Shown here one piece after another: positions 27,397 through 36,433 of a stretch of 64,000 nucleotides of DNA. Within the stretch, counting starts at the first letter, position 1. The number at the start of each line of letters is the position of its first letter. The stretch is taken from assembly GCF_011761355.1 (NCBI RefSeq), contig NZ_JAASRW010000003.1:1-64000 (forward strand), given 5' to 3'. The notes under the pieces were generated by a model. The model ran no database searches and was not told the origin of the DNA. It saw nothing but the letters and a program-made list of their open reading frames with translations. Made by a program: the position numbers and the translations under genes. Source of the stretch: Paenibacillus lupini. Lineage in GTDB: Bacteria > Bacillota > Bacilli > Paenibacillales > Paenibacillaceae.

Positions 27397-27945
27397 ATGC
27401 CACGCATAATTGTGACTGAAGAACAGTGGATTCATCTTGGAGCAGAGCGGTTTGCACAAGGGGGGATTGAAGCTTTAGTGATCGAGAAGATGGCGTCAAA
27501 ACTGAAATGCAGCAAAAGCAGCTTTTATTGGTATTTCTCCAATCGCAGCGAATTCGTTCGGAAGATCGTGGACTACTGGAATACGATTCTCACGCAGCAG
27601 GTGATGACGGCTTCATCAAAGGTGATGACAGCAGAAGAGAAACTATCCGTGTTGATGCATCATATGTTCTCAACGACACAGAAGGGCGATTTTCTATTTT
27701 ATCTCCGAAAGCTGTCCCTGGAAGAGGCAGATTATCAGGAAGTGATTGAACGGCTGGAGACATTCAGAATGAACTTCGCCAAAGAGTTGTTCGTACAGAC
27801 CGGTATGCCTGAGGACCTCGCAGAGCATAAATCATGGCTGCTTTATCATTATTTCATTGGCTGGTACGAAAGGCATAAGTCGCAGCAGCTTGCTGAGGAA
27901 GATGTGCATCATCATGTGACAAGGCTTCATAAATCCTTGTTATAG
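27397..27945 (+). CDS. TetR/AcrR family regulator
   Basis: A 182-residue repressor-type protein. The N-terminal helix-turn-helix reads ERFAQGGIEALVIEKMASKL then KSSFYWYFSNRSEFV, the canonical TetR DNA-binding pattern ending in the FYWYF turn. The C-terminal helical half (about 60-182) would bind an unknown effector. AGAAAGAAGTG precedes the ATG. Target genes are not evident; it may control itself through the double palindrome upstream. Confidence 0.9.
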   Translation: MPRIIVTEEQWIHLGAERFAQGGIEALVIEKMASKLKCSKSSFYWYFSNRSEFVRKIVDYWNTILTQQVMTASSKVMTAEEKLSVLMHHMFSTTQKGDFLFYLRKLSLEEADYQEVIERLETFRMNFAKELFVQTGMPEDLAEHKSWLLYHYFIGWYERHKSQQLAEEDVHHHVTRLHKSLL

Positions 27946-28087
27946 GAGTTACTTTGTATGCAGTCTCCACAAGGAAACGGGAAGAATTTGTTCATTTCAC
28001 TAATAAGGTGCCAGGCAAATTGACGGGAAGTGAGCTGGAAAGCTATAGTGATGACAAATCTTTCAGAACCTGTTAGGAGGGGCCGTT

Positions 28088-28576
28088 GTGGAGAATAACC
28101 GTGCTGAACATGTTGCTTATTTGCAAAGATGTGTAGAATTGTCCTGGATGGCCAGAAGAGCAGGGAATACCCCGTTTGGAGCGCTGCTTGTTGGGCAAGA
28201 GGGTGACATTTTATTAGAACAGGGCAATATCGAAGTCACGGAATCGAACTGCACGGGACATGCAGAGACGACCTTAATGGAGGCCGCCTCCAAACGTTAC
28301 AGCAAGGAGGAGCTCTGGAATTGCACCTTATATACGTCGACTGAGCCTTGTGCGATGTGTGCCGGAGCGATTTTCTGGGGGAATGTTGGACGCGTTGTAT
28401 ATGCCATAACCGAGAAACGTTTAATGGAGCTGACCGGTGATGCCGATCAGAACCCGATGCTGGATTTACCATGCAGAGAAGTATTTAATAGAGGCGCTAA
28501 AGCGATTGAAGTGATGGGACCTTTCCCGGAGGTTGAAACAGAGGCTGTAGCTGCCCATGAAGGATATTGGAAATAG
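28088..28576 (+). CDS. Nucleoside/guanine-type deaminase
   Basis: A 162-residue zinc-dependent deaminase of the CMP/dCMP superfamily. The zinc and proton-relay motif H58-A59-E60 (GHAETTLMEAA) and the second zinc motif P87-C-A-M-C91 (TEPCAMCAGAIFWG) are intact. The length and the WGNVGRVVYA block fit the guanine deaminase/TadA-like small deaminases. GTG 28088 has GGAGGGG upstream. Exact substrate (guanine, adenosine or a pterin) is not decidable here. Confidence 0.88.
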   Translation: MENNRAEHVAYLQRCVELSWMARRAGNTPFGALLVGQEGDILLEQGNIEVTESNCTGHAETTLMEAASKRYSKEELWNCTLYTSTEPCAMCAGAIFWGNVGRVVYAITEKRLMELTGDADQNPMLDLPCREVFNRGAKAIEVMGPFPEVETEAVAAHEGYWK

Positions 28577-28591
28577 TCATCTTATATAAAT

Positions 28592-28619
28592 AAAAGCCAG
28601 CCGTATGAGCTGGCTTTTT
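28592..28619 (+). terminator. Terminator of the deaminase gene
   Basis: AAAAGCCAGC / GCTGGCTTTTT with a 7-nt loop. Confidence 0.85.
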
Positions 28620-28666
28620 GCTATGTGCTTGAATTAGAAAGTAGGGTAGGAACGAACGAAGAGGAA

Positions 28667-29296
28667 TTACTCAGCTAATGCTTCTTTGGTGATGGTTTCA
28701 ATATCGATCGGGGATTTGGCCCCTGCGCTAACGAGGTCGGGGAGAATGTGCTCCAGGAAGTAATCGACGCAATGAAGCGGGATTTGTTTGATTTTGATAA
28801 GAGCTGACCGGTACATAACGATAAATTCCTTCTCGGTATTCCCGAGTTGCAGTTCAGTGAACGCCTCGTAAATTTGATCCAGCTTATCGGCTACCTCAAG
28901 AATCTGACCTTCCACGGAATTGTCTTTGCCTTCACGCAGCTGTCTGCGAAATATCGATTTGAACTCCTCAGGAATATTGTCATCGATAAAATGAGCGACC
29001 ATTCCTTCCTCGACTTGCTGCAGCATCGAGCGGAGCTCCAAGGAATAATGCTTCACGGGCGTTTTGATATCCCCGATAAAAATTTCTCCGTAATCATGAC
29101 TGCTTGTAATTTCGTAAAGCTTCTTCCAATCGACAGTGACGCCATTCTTTTCTTCAATATCCGCTAAGGTCTTCGCATACTGAACGACCTTCCAGGAATG
29201 CTCCGAAACACTATGCTCCTGAAATTTAAATTTACCTGGGCAGCGGATAATTCTTTCCAGATCAGTCAGTGACTGAAAGTACGTATGAATTCCCAT
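28667..29296 (-). CDS. HD-domain phosphohydrolase, YfbR-like
   Basis: A 209-residue HD protein likely to act as a nucleotide phosphohydrolase (5'-deoxynucleotidase group). Metal ligands are visible: H33 in EHSVSEHSWKV, H67-D68 in SSHDYGEIFIGD, and a late Asp in EVADKLDQIYEAF. The second conserved acidic region GDIKTPVKH follows. AAAGGACAATAACTT precedes the ATG. It is divergently placed from the polyamine-like pair and shares no obvious link. Confidence 0.85.
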   Translation of the reverse strand: MGIHTYFQSLTDLERIIRCPGKFKFQEHSVSEHSWKVVQYAKTLADIEEKNGVTVDWKKLYEITSSHDYGEIFIGDIKTPVKHYSLELRSMLQQVEEGMVAHFIDDNIPEEFKSIFRRQLREGKDNSVEGQILEVADKLDQIYEAFTELQLGNTEKEFIVMYRSALIKIKQIPLHCVDYFLEHILPDLVSAGAKSPIDIETITKEALAE

Positions 29297-29483
29297 AAGT
29301 TATTGTCCTTTCTTGGATTTAGATTAGTCTGCTGCACAAGTTCAGTATAGATCCGGATTGTTAGGGGACCATTAACGCCCGGCTGGAAGTTTCAGGGCTG
29401 CAAAAATTGATAGAGTTCATAGTCGATAGGCTAGTTCGGTTTCACTCACCTTGAATATCCTAAATAAAGGAGTTGAGGTCAAA

Positions 29484-30731
29484 GTGAATCAAAAGTTAGT
29501 TCTCACTATTTTAGGAAGTGGAGGGGGTGTAGCTAAATCGGTTCTCGCCATCTTGGACAAAGCGTTCCAGGATACGAATGATCCGATTCATTCTTACATC
29601 AGTCAGATTGATCTTCATTTGGTGGACAAGAAGCAGAAGGACAAGTCATATTACGAGCAATTTATTCCGCATGTGGGCTTTACGCTGCATCAAATGGATT
29701 TGGGTAACCTGAACAGGTTCCGGCAGCATCTGAAGGATACTCACACAACCATGGTTATTGATGTGTCCTGGGCCGATACCGTGGAGATGCTGCAATGCTG
29801 CGATGAACTTGGAGTCCAGTATATCAATACGGCTTTGGAAAATACGATGGTGGATGAGAAGGAGGAGCTTGAAGGCTTTACGTTACTCGAACGATACCGG
29901 ATTTTTGAGGAAAACAGAATACGGTTTCGCGGCACGAAGGCGATCATTGGCTCCGGAATGAATCCGGGTGTCGTGCAATGGATGGCTCTTAAGATGATGC
30001 AGCAAGTGCCAGACGAGCTTCCTATCGGTTGTTATATTGTTGAGCATGACGATACTTTTTATGCCGATCTGTCAAAGGTTAAGAAGAAAACGGTGTATAC
30101 GACATGGTCACCGGAATGTTTTCTTGATGAGGCGATCTTGAATTATCCGATGTTTATGAAGCAGCATATGGCGATGTTTCTGTATAACGATGTATATGAG
30201 CTTGAATTCAAAGTGGCGCTGGGGGACAAGCAGTTTAACGGCTGCCTGATGCCGCATGAAGAGGTTGTGACGCTGGGCAAAGCTTTCGATATGGAGTTTG
30301 GCTTTATTTATCGGGTTAATGATTATACAACAAATGTGATACTGGATAATCTCAGTAACGCCAATGATCTGTGGAACTGGAATCATCAAGTGCTTGATCC
30401 GCTGGATGGCGAGCTGAATGGATCCGATTTGGTTGGTGTTCTGCTCGTGTACAAGGATAAGGAACGGTATATGTACAACGTGATGAGCAATAAGGAGATT
30501 TTTGCCGAGTACAAGACCAATGCGACGTATTTTCAGGTGGCATGCGGCATTTATGGGGCATTATCGACACTTCTGCTGGATGACATCCCAGATGGTATTT
30601 ATTATGTAGATGAGCTGTTGCTTCAAACGGATTCCGGATATGGTCAGTATCTCACTTATTATATGAAGCATTTTGTGACTGGCGAGAATGACAAATCGGA
30701 CGGGCTTCTGCTCGATCGCTTGCGCAAGTAA
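29484..30731 (+). CDS. Homospermidine-synthase-like dehydrogenase
   Basis: A 415-residue Rossmann enzyme of the saccharopine dehydrogenase/homospermidine synthase superfamily. The N-terminal dinucleotide loop reads LTILGSGGGVAKSVL. G.NPG.V-type motif (SGMNPGVVQWMALKMM) and the TWSPECFLDEA block parallel the GANPG and NTWSVEGF motifs of homospermidine synthase. GTG 29484 was chosen because GAGG lies 5 bases upstream; the ATG at 29451 has no ribosome site. It sits 19 nt before a SpeE-like gene. Family enzymes join or reduce imines of diamines with NAD(P). The product could be a homospermidine- or carboxy-polyamine-type compound. Function is inferred. Confidence 0.72.
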   Translation: MNQKLVLTILGSGGGVAKSVLAILDKAFQDTNDPIHSYISQIDLHLVDKKQKDKSYYEQFIPHVGFTLHQMDLGNLNRFRQHLKDTHTTMVIDVSWADTVEMLQCCDELGVQYINTALENTMVDEKEELEGFTLLERYRIFEENRIRFRGTKAIIGSGMNPGVVQWMALKMMQQVPDELPIGCYIVEHDDTFYADLSKVKKKTVYTTWSPECFLDEAILNYPMFMKQHMAMFLYNDVYELEFKVALGDKQFNGCLMPHEEVVTLGKAFDMEFGFIYRVNDYTTNVILDNLSNANDLWNWNHQVLDPLDGELNGSDLVGVLLVYKDKERYMYNVMSNKEIFAEYKTNATYFQVACGIYGALSTLLLDDIPDGIYYVDELLLQTDSGYGQYLTYYMKHFVTGENDKSDGLLLDRLRK

Positions 30732-30750
30732 GGATTAGAAGGGGATGAAT

Positions 30751-31623
30751 ATGAAGAACAAAACAAATTTAACAGGTTACAATAAAGAAGAAAATGAGGA
30801 ATTGTGGCTGTGGGATGATCTTCCTGAGCTTGATATGGAAGTCGGCTATAAAGTGCAGGAGCTGCTTCACTACGAGAAATCTCCGTTTCAAGAGTTAAGT
30901 ATTGTGGAGACAAAAGGCTTTGGCCGCATGCTTGTACTGGATGGAACTCCACAAGTGACTTCTCAGGATGGCTTCATTTATAACGAGATGATCACGCATA
31001 TTGCGATGACTACTCATCCTGCGCCAAAGCAGGTTGCGATGATTGGTGGAGGCGATTGCGGGCCGGCCCGCGAAGCAATGAAATATGAGAGTGTGCAGCA
31101 TATTGACGTCGTAGAAATTGATGAACGAGTGATCGAGGTATGCAAGACATGGCTGACGAAAGAAGCCGAATCGGACAAGATACAAACGATTTTTAAGGAT
31201 GGTTATGCATGGATTCAGGGGCAAAAGAATAAATTCGACGTTCTCCTGGTTGACCGTTCGGACGCTTATGGACCTGCTGTCAGTCTGTACAAGCCACAGT
31301 TTTATCAATACGTGCATGACAGCTTATCGAGTAATGGTATCGCAGTGTTCCAGTCCGGCTCCCCCTATTATAATGCGGGCAGCTTAGGCAAAACGATTCG
31401 TAACTTGAAAAAGCATTTTCCCATCGTACGGACTTATTTATGCGCGATCCCATCGTTCCCCGGTGGAATATGGAGCTTTACGATTGCCTCGAAAAAGTGG
31501 GATCCTCTTACGGCCGATTTGAATAATCTGCAGTGGCAGACAACGAAGTATATAACCCCTGATGTATACCGGTCGAGTTTTGTATTACCGCCTTATATTA
31601 AGAACGCTATAGAAGGAAAGTAA
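30751..31623 (+). CDS. speE: Spermidine-synthase-like aminopropyltransferase
   Basis: A 290-residue aminopropyltransferase-fold protein. It keeps the SpeE landmarks: LVLDGTPQVTSQDGFIYNEM, the nucleotide loop GGGDCG (99-104, usually GGGDGG), VEIDERV with E122, and the catalytic VDRSDAYGPA with D168 and D171. IPSFPGGIWSFTIASK closes the core. ATG 30751 has GAAGGGG 6 bases upstream. Substitutions in the substrate loop (DRSDAYGP for the usual DSSDPxGP) hint at an unusual amine acceptor. Donor would be decarboxylated AdoMet; no speD is in the window. It is coupled to the HSS-like gene. Confidence 0.82.
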   Translation: MKNKTNLTGYNKEENEELWLWDDLPELDMEVGYKVQELLHYEKSPFQELSIVETKGFGRMLVLDGTPQVTSQDGFIYNEMITHIAMTTHPAPKQVAMIGGGDCGPAREAMKYESVQHIDVVEIDERVIEVCKTWLTKEAESDKIQTIFKDGYAWIQGQKNKFDVLLVDRSDAYGPAVSLYKPQFYQYVHDSLSSNGIAVFQSGSPYYNAGSLGKTIRNLKKHFPIVRTYLCAIPSFPGGIWSFTIASKKWDPLTADLNNLQWQTTKYITPDVYRSSFVLPPYIKNAIEGK

Positions 31624-31668
31624 AGCTGAAGGTCCCGCCTGCTGCCGCTTAACTGCCGAAAAATGAAG

Positions 31669-31693
31669 AAACACATAGTTATGTGTTTTTTCT
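31669..31693 (+). terminator. Terminator of the polyamine-like operon
   Basis: AAACACAT / ATGTGTTT with loop AGTT, then TTTTC. Confidence 0.7.
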
Positions 31694-31828
31694 TTTGCAT
31701 GGAAGGATTAATGGATAATAATAATTGCATATTGAGCAAAAATAATTAAATGTTTATTCTATTTTCGAGATATAGAATTTGTTATGATTATACATAGTGC
31801 ATATAGAAACTTAGGTAGGAGCAATCAT

Positions 31829-34615
31829 ATGAATACACATGGCATTCCATTAGAAGGTTTTGCTGCATTCAGCAGAAAAGTAGCAGCAGAAGGTGCTGTT
31901 CTATTAAAGAATGACGGTCAAGTGCTCCCTATTCAGTCAGGCGAAAATGTTGCGATTTTTGGCCGGACGCAGGTCAACTATTATCGCAGCGGTACAGGAT
32001 CAGGCGGAAGCGTTAACGTCACTCATACGACGAATCTGCTGGAAGGTCTGCGAAGCAAGACAACGATTACTGTAAATGAAGAGCTGGCAGCTGTATATGA
32101 ACAGTGGATTGAACAAAATCCATTCGATAACGGCGGAGGCGGATGGGCGGCTGAACCTTGGCACCAGAAAGAAATGCCTTTAACCGCAGAATTAGTAGCA
32201 CAGGCAAGAAGCCAATCGAGTAAGGCAATCGTAGTGATTGGGCGTACGGCTGGTGAAGATCAGGATAATGCTGATAAACCGGGCAGCTATCAATTAACGG
32301 ATGAAGAGATCGATATGATTAAGGCAGTATCGGCCTATTTCGAGCAAACGGTTGTTGTACTGAATGTCTCTAACATCATTGATATGAGCTGGTTAAACGA
32401 AGCGGAAATGAAATCGATTCCAGCAGTTATTTATGCTTGGCAGGGCGGGATGGAAGGCGGCAATGCGATTGCAGATGTGCTTGCCGGTGAAGTAACGCCA
32501 AGCGGCAAACTAACGGATACGATAGCTTATTCGATCGAGGATTATCCGTCGACCCGCAACTATGGCAATGAGCTGAACAACCTGTATGAAGAGGATATTT
32601 ATGTTGGGTATCGTTATTTTGAGACGTTCGCCCCGGAGAAGGTTCAATTTGAATTTGGCTATGGTCTATCTTATACCTCATTCACGAATGTACCGGAGCA
32701 AGCTAAGCTGACGGTTAAACAAGGACAACCATACCTCGAAATCGGCGTAACCGTTACTAATACAGGCTCGGTCTATGCAGGTAAAGAAACGGTACAGGTC
32801 TACTATGAAGCGCCGCAGGGCGAGCTGGGCAAACCGGCTAAAGCACTCGCAGCATTCGCGAAGACAAAAGAGCTTCAGCCTGGCGACTCAGAGCAGCTTA
32901 TCCTTAGCTTTCCGGTTCACGCAATGGCTTCTTATGATGATGCCGGTGTAACAGGACATCCATCTGCCTATGTACTGGAAGCGGGTACGTACCGTCTCTA
33001 TGTCGGGAACAGTGTGAAGCAGGTAGTGGCAGTAGGCGTTGAAGGAAAAGATGGCTACATCTTGGACATTCTTCAAGTAGTGGAACAACTGACGGAAGCA
33101 ATGGCGCCAACGGTTGGTTTTACACGCATGAAGCCGGGGGCACAGAAGGAAGACGGCACGTATGAGCTGATCTCTGCAGAGGTTCCGGTGCGCAAGGTTT
33201 CGCTGGCTGATCGGATTGAGAGCAATTTGCCTGCGACAATTACGCCAACAGGCGATCAAGGCTATAAGCTGCAGGATGTTGCGGACGGCAAAGTGAGCAT
33301 GGAGGCATTTGTTGCGCAGTTTAGCGATGACGACCTGGCTGCTATAGTACGGGGCGAGGGCATGAGCAGTCCAAAAGTTACGCCGGGTACGGCTTCGGCC
33401 TTTGGTGGTGTAAGCGACAATCTTCTTGGTTACGGTATTCCGGTAGCCTGCACAGCAGACGGTCCGTCTGGCATTCGGATGGACAGCGGACATAAGGCTA
33501 CGCAAGTGGCAATTGGTACGTTGCTTGCTGCAACTTGGAACACAGATCTCATCGAAGAGCTGTATGTAATGGAAGGCAGAGAATTGCTGAGCAATGATAT
33601 TGACGCTTTGCTTGGACCTGGCCTCAACATTCGCCGTAGTCCGCTGAATGGACGTAACTTCGAATATTTCTCCGAGGATCCGCTTATTTCCGGGGCGTTT
33701 GCAGCCGCATGTACACGCGGAATTATGAAGGGCGGCTCGAATGCGACACTGAAGCATTTTGCCTGCAATAATCAGGAGCAATACCGTCACCGTGTGAACG
33801 CGGTCGTATCGGAACGTGCACTTCGGGAGATTTATTTGAAAGGATTCGAGATTGCCGTCAAAGAGGGCGGTGCGAATTCCATCATGACTTCTTATAACCC
33901 GGTCAACGGGCATTGGGCAGCGTCGAACTATGATTTGAACACGACGATTCTTCGTGGTGAGTGGGGCTTCAAGGGCATCGTTATGACAGACTGGTGGGCT
34001 GTGATGAATGATGTAGTTGAAGGAGGATCTGCAGATCGTAAGTTTACGAACTGGATGGTCCGCTCCCAGAACGACCTGTACATGGTCGTCTCGAACTACG
34101 GCGCGGAATCGAATGTGTGGGGAGATAACACGCTGGAATCACTGGAAAACGGTACGTTGACCCGCGGCGAACTGCAGCGCAGTGCAATGAACATCTGCGA
34201 TTTCATTATGAAAGCACCTGTATTCTCGAGAGAGCTGGTGACGGAGGAAAAGGCAGAGCGGTTTAATCCAAATGCTGCATTGTCTTCCGAGCATGTACAG
34301 TCGTTAGCGGCAGAGGCACAGGTGAAATTCACTGCTTCTGAGCCTGTTGTTATGAAAGTCGAGCAAAGTGGTGTTTACCGAATTACTGTTCATCTCATGT
34401 CGACCGAATTTGCGTGGGCGCAAAGCGCGTGTAATGTGTTGATTAACGATGAGCTGATGACAACGGTACAAACGAATGGTACCGAAAGCGCTTGGATCCG
34501 CCAGAAGCTTGTGAAGGTTGAGCTGGCGGAAGGGCTGTACGAACTGAAGCTTGATTTTGTGAAGCCTGGCATGCAGATTGATTGGATTGAATTTGTTCAG
34601 GAAGAGCGGTATTAA
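31829..34615 (+). CDS. GH3 beta-glucosidase, reversed domain order
   Basis: An intracellular-type GH3 glycosidase of 928 aa without signal peptide. The (alpha/beta)6 sandwich domain normally second comes first (AAEGAVLLKNDGQVLP near residue 20, acid/base region to about 290). A fibronectin III-like domain lies near 300-400. The catalytic TIM barrel follows at about 505-760, with ADGPSGIRM, LLGPGLNIRRSPLNGRNFEY, the KHF motif and nucleophile D721 in VMTDWWA. A terminal beta domain (about 830-928) resembles a CBM. ATG 31829 has TAGGAG upstream. The circular permutation is known for a few rumen clostridial beta-glucosidases. It would finish breakdown of imported oligosaccharides. Confidence 0.88.
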   Translation: MNTHGIPLEGFAAFSRKVAAEGAVLLKNDGQVLPIQSGENVAIFGRTQVNYYRSGTGSGGSVNVTHTTNLLEGLRSKTTITVNEELAAVYEQWIEQNPFDNGGGGWAAEPWHQKEMPLTAELVAQARSQSSKAIVVIGRTAGEDQDNADKPGSYQLTDEEIDMIKAVSAYFEQTVVVLNVSNIIDMSWLNEAEMKSIPAVIYAWQGGMEGGNAIADVLAGEVTPSGKLTDTIAYSIEDYPSTRNYGNELNNLYEEDIYVGYRYFETFAPEKVQFEFGYGLSYTSFTNVPEQAKLTVKQGQPYLEIGVTVTNTGSVYAGKETVQVYYEAPQGELGKPAKALAAFAKTKELQPGDSEQLILSFPVHAMASYDDAGVTGHPSAYVLEAGTYRLYVGNSVKQVVAVGVEGKDGYILDILQVVEQLTEAMAPTVGFTRMKPGAQKEDGTYELISAEVPVRKVSLADRIESNLPATITPTGDQGYKLQDVADGKVSMEAFVAQFSDDDLAAIVRGEGMSSPKVTPGTASAFGGVSDNLLGYGIPVACTADGPSGIRMDSGHKATQVAIGTLLAATWNTDLIEELYVMEGRELLSNDIDALLGPGLNIRRSPLNGRNFEYFSEDPLISGAFAAACTRGIMKGGSNATLKHFACNNQEQYRHRVNAVVSERALREIYLKGFEIAVKEGGANSIMTSYNPVNGHWAASNYDLNTTILRGEWGFKGIVMTDWWAVMNDVVEGGSADRKFTNWMVRSQNDLYMVVSNYGAESNVWGDNTLESLENGTLTRGELQRSAMNICDFIMKAPVFSRELVTEEKAERFNPNAALSSEHVQSLAAEAQVKFTASEPVVMKVEQSGVYRITVHLMSTEFAWAQSACNVLINDELMTTVQTNGTESAWIRQKLVKVELAEGLYELKLDFVKPGMQIDWIEFVQEERY

Positions 34616-34619
34616 CGCG

Positions 34620-34650
34620 AAAGGGATGCCTTCAGGGCATCCCTTTTTTT
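34620..34650 (+). terminator. Terminator of the GH3 gene
   Basis: AAGGGATGCC / GGCATCCCTT with a 5-nt loop, then a T-run. Confidence 0.88.
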
Positions 34651-34749
34651 GAGGCTGATTTGAAATTAGTCAGCTGTAAGTGTATGGTAGAAACAGCATA
34701 GGTATGGATCGTTTATTGAAATTATACGTTAAAGGAATGGTGTAAAGCT

Positions 34750-35901
34750 TTGGATTATGTAGCAGAACTGCAACAGATGAACATTCAGAACGCGATAAAA
34801 GGCGGGGTTATAACGAAATTAGCCGAGATTCTGCCGCTTCTTACGAAAGAGAAGTTGAATCTTCTGGCCGGCAACTATGAGATTAAGGGGCGCTCCAAGC
34901 TGAAAAAGCAGGAGCTGGCCGATGCGCTTTATTCGTCCATATTGGACGTTCGTGAGATGAGCATGGGTTTGCTCATTGCAACGGCAAAGGAATGGGACCT
35001 GGTGAAGGAGCTTCTTGCTGTTCCGGCCCTGCAGGATGATACGTTGTTCCCGGGAACTTATCTATTCTTGATGAATGCGGGACTGTTGTACTCGTTCTAC
35101 GATCAAGACAAGCTGTATTATGTCCTCCCCGAGGAAATCAAGGAAACGTATGCGAAGGTAGTCGTAGCATCGTTCCTTAAAGAGCGTGAGCGCTGCCAGC
35201 TGGTGCATCAGTACATTCTTGCCGCGATGAATCTTTATGGGGTCTGTCCTGTCGATAAGTTCAGGGACATCTTTAATGCTCAGAATGAAGAGCCGTTAAC
35301 TGAGGATGAGTTTGATCAGATCACGGATCTGCTCACCAGACGAGAGCAAAGCTGGCATTTTGATGGTGAAAGATTGATCAGTGATTATTTTGACCCGGAT
35401 AATGAAGAAGAGTTGGATGCTCTGCTCGAGCGAATGAAAGACAAGCCTTATTATATTCCAGCTAAGTTGGAGCTCTTGAAATATGCTGACCCTGGCTACT
35501 TTGAACAAACGCCTCAGTTGACAGGGCTAGAGCAATATATCTTACAGTTTGTATGTAAGGACAAAGAGCTTGTTACACATTTGATGGATGACATTCAGCT
35601 GGCCTGCTCAATGGAAGAGCCCGTTGAAGTCATTATGGCGGAGTTCGAGCGGCGTGGAATTGAGTTCGAAACAAGAGATCAGCTGGAGATGACCATTCAA
35701 CTGATCATTAATGTTTATAACCATACAAGAGTGTGGTCGAATGGCGGGTATTCACCTGTCGAATTGCGCCAAATTACTTCAGGAGAAGCTCCTGTTGATA
35801 ATATTGTACCTTTCAACCGGCCAGCTGCTGCGGGCAAAATCGGGCGAAACGAGCCTTGTCCTTGCGGAAGCGGGAAAAAGTATAAGAAATGCTGCGGTTA
35901 A
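34750..35901 (+). CDS. SEC-C motif protein with SAP/Rho_N-like head
   Basis: A 383-residue cytoplasmic protein. The C-terminal 24 residues form a SEC-C zinc motif ([19 protein letters not shown]), as in the tail of SecA. Residues about 30-60 ([20 protein letters not shown]) look like a small SAP/Rho-N nucleic-acid-binding unit. The middle is helical and acidic. The likely start is TTG 34750 with AAAGGAATGG about 10 bases upstream. Such proteins are common in Paenibacillus and unassigned; a metal-binding adaptor role is likely. Monocistronic, with a terminator at 35917. Confidence 0.75.
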   Translation: MDYVAELQQMNIQNAIKGGVITKLAEILPLLTKEKLNLLAGNYEIKGRSKLKKQELADALYSSILDVREMSMGLLIATAKEWDLVKELLAVPALQDDTLFPGTYLFLMNAGLLYSFYDQDKLYYVLPEEIKETYAKVVVASFLKERERCQLVHQYILAAMNLYGVCPVDKFRDIFNAQNEEPLTEDEFDQITDLLTRREQSWHFDGERLISDYFDPDNEEELDALLERMKDKPYYIPAKLELLKYADPGYFEQTPQLTGLEQYILQFVCKDKELVTHLMDDIQLACSMEEPVEVIMAEFERRGIEFETRDQLEMTIQLIINVYNHTRVWSNGGYSPVELRQITSGEAPVDNIVPFNRPAAAGKIGRNEPCPCGSGKKYKKCCG

Positions 35902-35916
35902 TAATATAACAAAATC

Positions 35917-35948
35917 AAAAAAGAGCGCTGCATGCTGCGCTCTTTTTT
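35917..35948. terminator. Bidirectional terminator
   Basis: AAAAAAGAGCGC / GCGCTCTTTTTT, usable from both the SEC-C gene and the minus-strand small-protein gene. Confidence 0.88.
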
Positions 35949-35965
35949 GATTCAATTTATAAGGT

Positions 35966-36100
35966 TTATTTACTTCGAGCTTTATTGATCTTAAATCCTG
36001 CCTTTGTTAAATCTTTAATAAGCTTCTTTTCTGATACGTTTTTATAGTAGGAATCCATTTTAGTTTTCCATGATGTAATCTTGTTATTGGAATTGGACAT
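35966..36100 (-). CDS. Small basic protein, 44 aa, paralog of the next small gene
   Basis: ATG 36100 has GAGGGGGA just upstream and encodes 44 residues, ending KARSK. The sequence MSNSNNKITSWKTKMDSYY, then KLIKDLTKAGFKI aligns with the 80-residue protein encoded upstream: MSN, WK..MD.YY, L..DL..AGF are shared. It is lysine-rich. It lies 80 bp behind the 80-aa gene, separated by a perfect palindrome. The conserved pattern, ribosome site and terminator support a real gene. Function unknown; a partner or antitoxin-like role is inferred from context. Confidence 0.7.
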   Translation of the reverse strand: MSNSNNKITSWKTKMDSYYKNVSEKKLIKDLTKAGFKINKARSK

Positions 36101-36121
36101 AAAAAATCCCCCTCGGATAAA

Positions 36122-36143
36122 TAATACTAGATTACTAGTATTA
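36122..36143. promoter_or_regulatory. Perfect palindrome in the small-protein cluster
   Basis: TAATACTAG-ATTA-CTAGTATTA is a perfect 9-bp inverted repeat between the two small genes. It lacks a T-tract and lies 22 bp before the 44-aa start codon, so an operator is likelier than a terminator. Confidence 0.5.
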
Positions 36144-36180
36144 CCTTACCCAAGAAGGCTTAATCATGAACTACTTTCTA

Positions 36181-36423
36181 TTAATTGGCCGTCTGTGTCT
36201 TTGGAAGGGGGAGCGGTTCTCCTATAACCTCAGTCTCATTTGAGGTGGCAACTTCTCTAAAGCTTACCTCAATTTCAATAGAGCCAACATTGACATTATT
36301 TATAGTAGTCTCATCTTGTTCAACTATAAATCCGGCAGTAGCGAGGTCCGATTTTAAGAAGTCGGTACTTAACCCCGTATAATAACAGTCCATTATATAT
36401 TTCCAACGTATAGTGTTGCTCAT
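36181..36423 (-). CDS. Small protein, 80 aa, partner of the ART-like gene
   Basis: ATG 36423 has GAGGTG 6 bases upstream; a GTG at 36432 is in frame but sits on the ribosome site. The first 35 residues (MSNTIRWKYIMDCYYTGLST, then LKSDLATAGFIVEQD) match the 44-aa protein. The rest is acidic and Thr/Val-rich and ends in a Pro-rich tail (GEPLPLPKTQTAN). The gene starts 10 bases after the stop of the ART-like gene, so both are surely co-transcribed. It may neutralise or assist the upstream protein. No database family recognised. Confidence 0.68.
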   Translation of the reverse strand: MSNTIRWKYIMDCYYTGLSTDFLKSDLATAGFIVEQDETTINNVNVGSIEIEVSFREVATSNETEVIGEPLPLPKTQTAN

Positions 36424-36433
36424 TGATTTCACC

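Noticed and set aside
32888..33913. Minus-strand frame of 341 codons inside the GH3 gene
   Set aside because: It is an antisense shadow; the composition is rich in Cys, His and Arg and there is no start signal.
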